Below, in pieces: positions 61,522 to 64,000 of a stretch of 64,000 nucleotides of DNA. This DNA is from Macrophomina tecta (lineage: Eukaryota; Ascomycota; Dothideomycetes; Botryosphaeriales; Botryosphaeriaceae). Each line of letters begins with the position of its first letter. Position 1 is the stretch's first letter. The notes beneath the pieces are model-generated. The model saw only the letters and a program-made list of their open reading frames with translations. It was not told the origin of the DNA and did not search any database. The DNA lies in contig JAKSGN010000007.1 in NCBI GenBank assembly GCA_024180945.1, forward strand, positions 3,286,001 to 3,350,000, written 5' to 3'. The translations under genes were made by a program, and so were the position numbers.

Positions 61522-62872
61522 ATGGTTGAATCTCAAGGCCCCACGGTCGTCACCATCTCGGTGGTGTTCGCCGTTGTTACCTTCATCATCATGGCTCTCC
61601 GCCTTTGGGCACGTATCTTCATTGTCCAGGCACTGGGATGGGATGATATCTTGATATCCATTGGAGCGGTAAGTCTGACCACTTTTGCGTGAAGTTCAGT
61701 CCTAATCCGGTGCGCTCAGTTGCTTGCATGGGCTTTCATTGCTGCGACCATCCTCTCTGTTCAACATGGCCTCGGAGACCACTACGTTGATGTCGAACCA
61801 CGCGGTCTGCAGAACATGATCAGCTACTCACAGGTATGCATCACAAATTCACCCCGCAACGCCTCTCTGACTTGGGCCCAGATTGTGTGGTTCTCCTCGA
61901 TTTTCTACAACGCATGCCTCGGCTTCATCAAGACCTCGGTGCTAGCCTTGTATATGCGCCTCGGAGACCGCACTCTCCGGAGAATGGCCATTGTTATGAT
62001 CGCTGTTGTTACAGCCCAGGCCAGCGCTCACGTTCTTGTCTGCATCTTCCAGTGCACTCCAGTATCTGCTGCCTACGACCTCGCAATCACGAATAAGCGG
62101 TGCATCAACATCAACGCTTTCTACCTTGCAAATGCTGCGGTCAATATCTCAACAGATCTTTTGACGTATACCCTTCCAATCAAGACTGTAATGCACTTGC
62201 AGGTTCCCAAGAATCAGAAGATTGGTCTTGGTGTCATGCTCAGCCTCGGTCTCTTGTGAGTATCCTCTTGACTTTTCCAGTACTTTGTCTCTGACCCCGT
62301 CCAGCGCCTGCATCTCATCCATCATTCGCATCAGCTACATTCCACAGATGCTTGTATCCACCGATCCCACCTGGGCCATCTCCGGTGCCATGTACTGGTC
62401 TGTCATTGAGACGAACGTCGGCATCGCGGCTGCCTCGATTCCCTCGTTCAAGGTCATTGCCAAGAAATACGCTCCGCGCCTGCTCGGCAGCTACTACGAG
62501 TCCCAGCGGTATCCTTCCGGAGCCAAGCACGCCTCCAAGTTCTCTCAAAATGCTTTCCACAAGGTGGGCAGCCAGGGGGGCGTCGAAGCCCCTGCTGGAC
62601 ATAAGAGCCATGGCTCAGTTCAGCTGCGCAGTTTGAACCGCGACCAAACCGACGCCTTCAACGATAGCAAGGGTGGCATTCAGACACGCATCGAGCAGGA
62701 TGCTGCTTCGAACAGCAGCGAGGAAGCGCTCACCCTTCCCAACGGCCGTATTGGTGTTCGCACGCAGATTGTCACACAATATGAGTCTGGCTCGGCAACC
62801 CGGACAAGCACACACAGCGAGGCGAACAGTCTGTACGAAGCAAAGCCAGTTCAGGGTCAGGGAAGGGTGTAA
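61522..62872 (+). CDS. PTH11-like seven-helix membrane receptor (fungal rhodopsin-domain family)
   Basis: Four exons: 61522-61668, 61720-61833, 61882-62255 and 62305-62872, with introns of 51, 48 and 49 bp; 400 residues. Seven membrane segments can be read: TISVVFAVVTFIIMALRLWA; DDILISIGALLAWAFIAA; IVWFSSIFYNACLGFIKTSV; AIVMIAVVTAQASAHVLV; FYLANAAVNISTDLLTYTLP; LGVMLSLGLFACISSIIR; MYWSVIETNVGIAAASIPSF. The WDD after helix 1, the Cys pair CIFQCTP and the later RCININ loop are typical. There is no N-terminal CFEM domain. A Ser/Thr-rich cytoplasmic tail of about 120 residues follows. Relatives of Magnaporthe Pth11 sense surface or host cues through G proteins; ligand here unknown. The 48-bp second intron is in frame and stop-free, so it could be retained. 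Confidence 0.9.
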
Positions 62873-64000
62873 AGGGCATGCCCAAAAAAACAGCAGTACT
62901 AATTATCAGGGATGGAATGGGATACCAGGGTTTGGGGTTCAAGCGTTATGGCGCTTCGATGGATTAGCAAGTGTTGTTTATGGACATGGGCTTTTCTGGT
63001 TTATTTCCTTTGTTTGTTCAACCCTCTTCTTGTTGTTCACTCTCAGAATCACACGTCAAAAGATACCACGGTCTACAGGGGGCGGTTTGGGTCTTTTATG
63101 TTTCTTCTTTCTCTCTTTCCTGGACGGCTGTCTCTTCATCTCCTCTTTCCTAACTGATGAGTGGTACGCAAACAGGACGCCGTGTTACCGTCCGATTGTC
63201 GATTGAGAAGCGTAAGGGGCGCAGTCAAAGCATCGTTCGGAGAGCTGAGAAAAAGGAGAATGCTGCGCCCACCCATGGTAGCTGAAATACGCAGCAACTA
63301 CAGAAATATTTAATGCACTTATGTAAAAAAAAGACAAGGGAGATTCGTCGATGAAGCAAACGTGCGATTATTCCTCTCATAGCCAACCAGCCAGCTTCAT
63401 CGATGAGGCGCCCAGCAGAGCTAGACAAGGGCGTCACGCTCTTTGCGCCGAGACACGCAGGTGCCAAAGTCCCCCTTCGCCCATTTTCCCGCCTTTCCGG
63501 CGGGAACCCTGGCCGCTCGCCGCGGCAGCGCCGCCTGCGGGAAAACATGGGTGGCCTTCCTTCTCCGAATGTCTCGGGACTTTTCTCGAATGAAACAAGA
63601 ACCTTTCTTCACCATCGACGATGTGGCGCCAAACACATTTCTGGAGCGCTTGTGCGTACGCAAACGAAGACACAACCGCGGAATGGCCGCCGAATGGGCA
63701 GTCGTGCTATTCCTTCTTTATCCTTTCACCCGCCATGCCCCGAACATATTCGGAGAATATTCCGACGAATTGGCTAAAGGCTAGTGAAGAGGTGGAATAT
63801 GGACGTGTGCACTTTGGCATTGCGGCCACGTTTGTTTGTGCTACCACCATTGTGTGAAAAAAAAGGGTGGGGAGGGATTGTAGGGACAGAAAGGGGGGGG
63901 AAAAAAAGAAAAGGAAAAGCAATGAGGAGGTACGTCACAGCTACTGGCATGAAGGGGGCAAGAACAGACACTCGAATGCACTGGTCTTTCCGGCTCCGTC
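62873..64000. other. 3' flank of the PTH11-like gene to the window edge
   Basis: 1.1 kb with A and G homopolymer runs near the right edge. A few 80-120-codon frames have no family pattern. No gene is called. Confidence 0.5.

Overview
The window is nuclear DNA of a filamentous ascomycete (Pezizomycotina; Dothideomycetes is my guess, from gene content and intron style only). The genes have short GT-AG introns of about 48-116 bp, with one of 182 bp. They include eukaryote-specific proteins (AROM, CCT3, NOP58, COG8, RPC9, EAF, a UBE2O-type E2) and families typical of filamentous fungi (PTH11-like receptor, TRI12-type MFS, AsaB/CmcJ-type oxidoreductase, DUF6594). I found no tRNA, rRNA, CRISPR array or intact transposon. 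Intron borders were set by reading splice sites by eye and checking that phases join; every multi-exon model below keeps frame from ATG to stop.

Layout, left to right. 0-5 kb: the N-terminal part of a DUF6594 protein at the edge (-), cytosolic TrpRS (-), and divergently an Ups1/PRELI mitochondrial lipid-transfer protein (+). 7.5-12 kb: a membrane-anchored Ecm33-like surface protein (-) and a six-exon TRI12-type MFS exporter (-). 13.7-18.7 kb: the pentafunctional AROM protein of the shikimate pathway (+). 20.9-25.6 kb: two poorly characterised proteins in low-complexity, GC-rich DNA. 27.5-28.6 kb: a lone AsaB/CmcJ-family enzyme with a clear TATA box. 29.5-32 kb: mitochondrial uS15 (-) and cytosolic uS2/RPS0 (+) sharing a 279-bp promoter. 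32.7-41 kb: EAF elongation factor (-), UBE2O-like E2 with a 15-nt microexon (-), COG8 (+) and RPC9 (-). 41.8-45.7 kb: an Arp10-like actin relative (-) divergent from NOP58 (+). 48-56 kb: two unrecognised conserved-looking proteins (-) and CCT3 (+). 58.7-62.9 kb: a DJ-1/PfpI protein (+) and a seven-helix PTH11-like receptor (+).

Functionally this is mostly a housekeeping block: translation (TrpRS, uS2, uS15m), ribosome biogenesis and Pol III (NOP58, RPC9), folding, Golgi and dynactin functions. It is separated by 0.8-3 kb gaps rich in microsatellites and homopolymers. The surface, transport and sensing genes (Ecm33-like, MFS, PTH11-like, AsaB-like) are single insertions and not a biosynthetic cluster. 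I see no convincing new multi-gene system. The most notable points are the microexon, a long open 5' extension on TrpRS, an exact CGG-N5-CCG palindrome between the MFS and AROM genes, the shared mitochondrial/cytosolic ribosomal promoter, and four proteins I cannot name.
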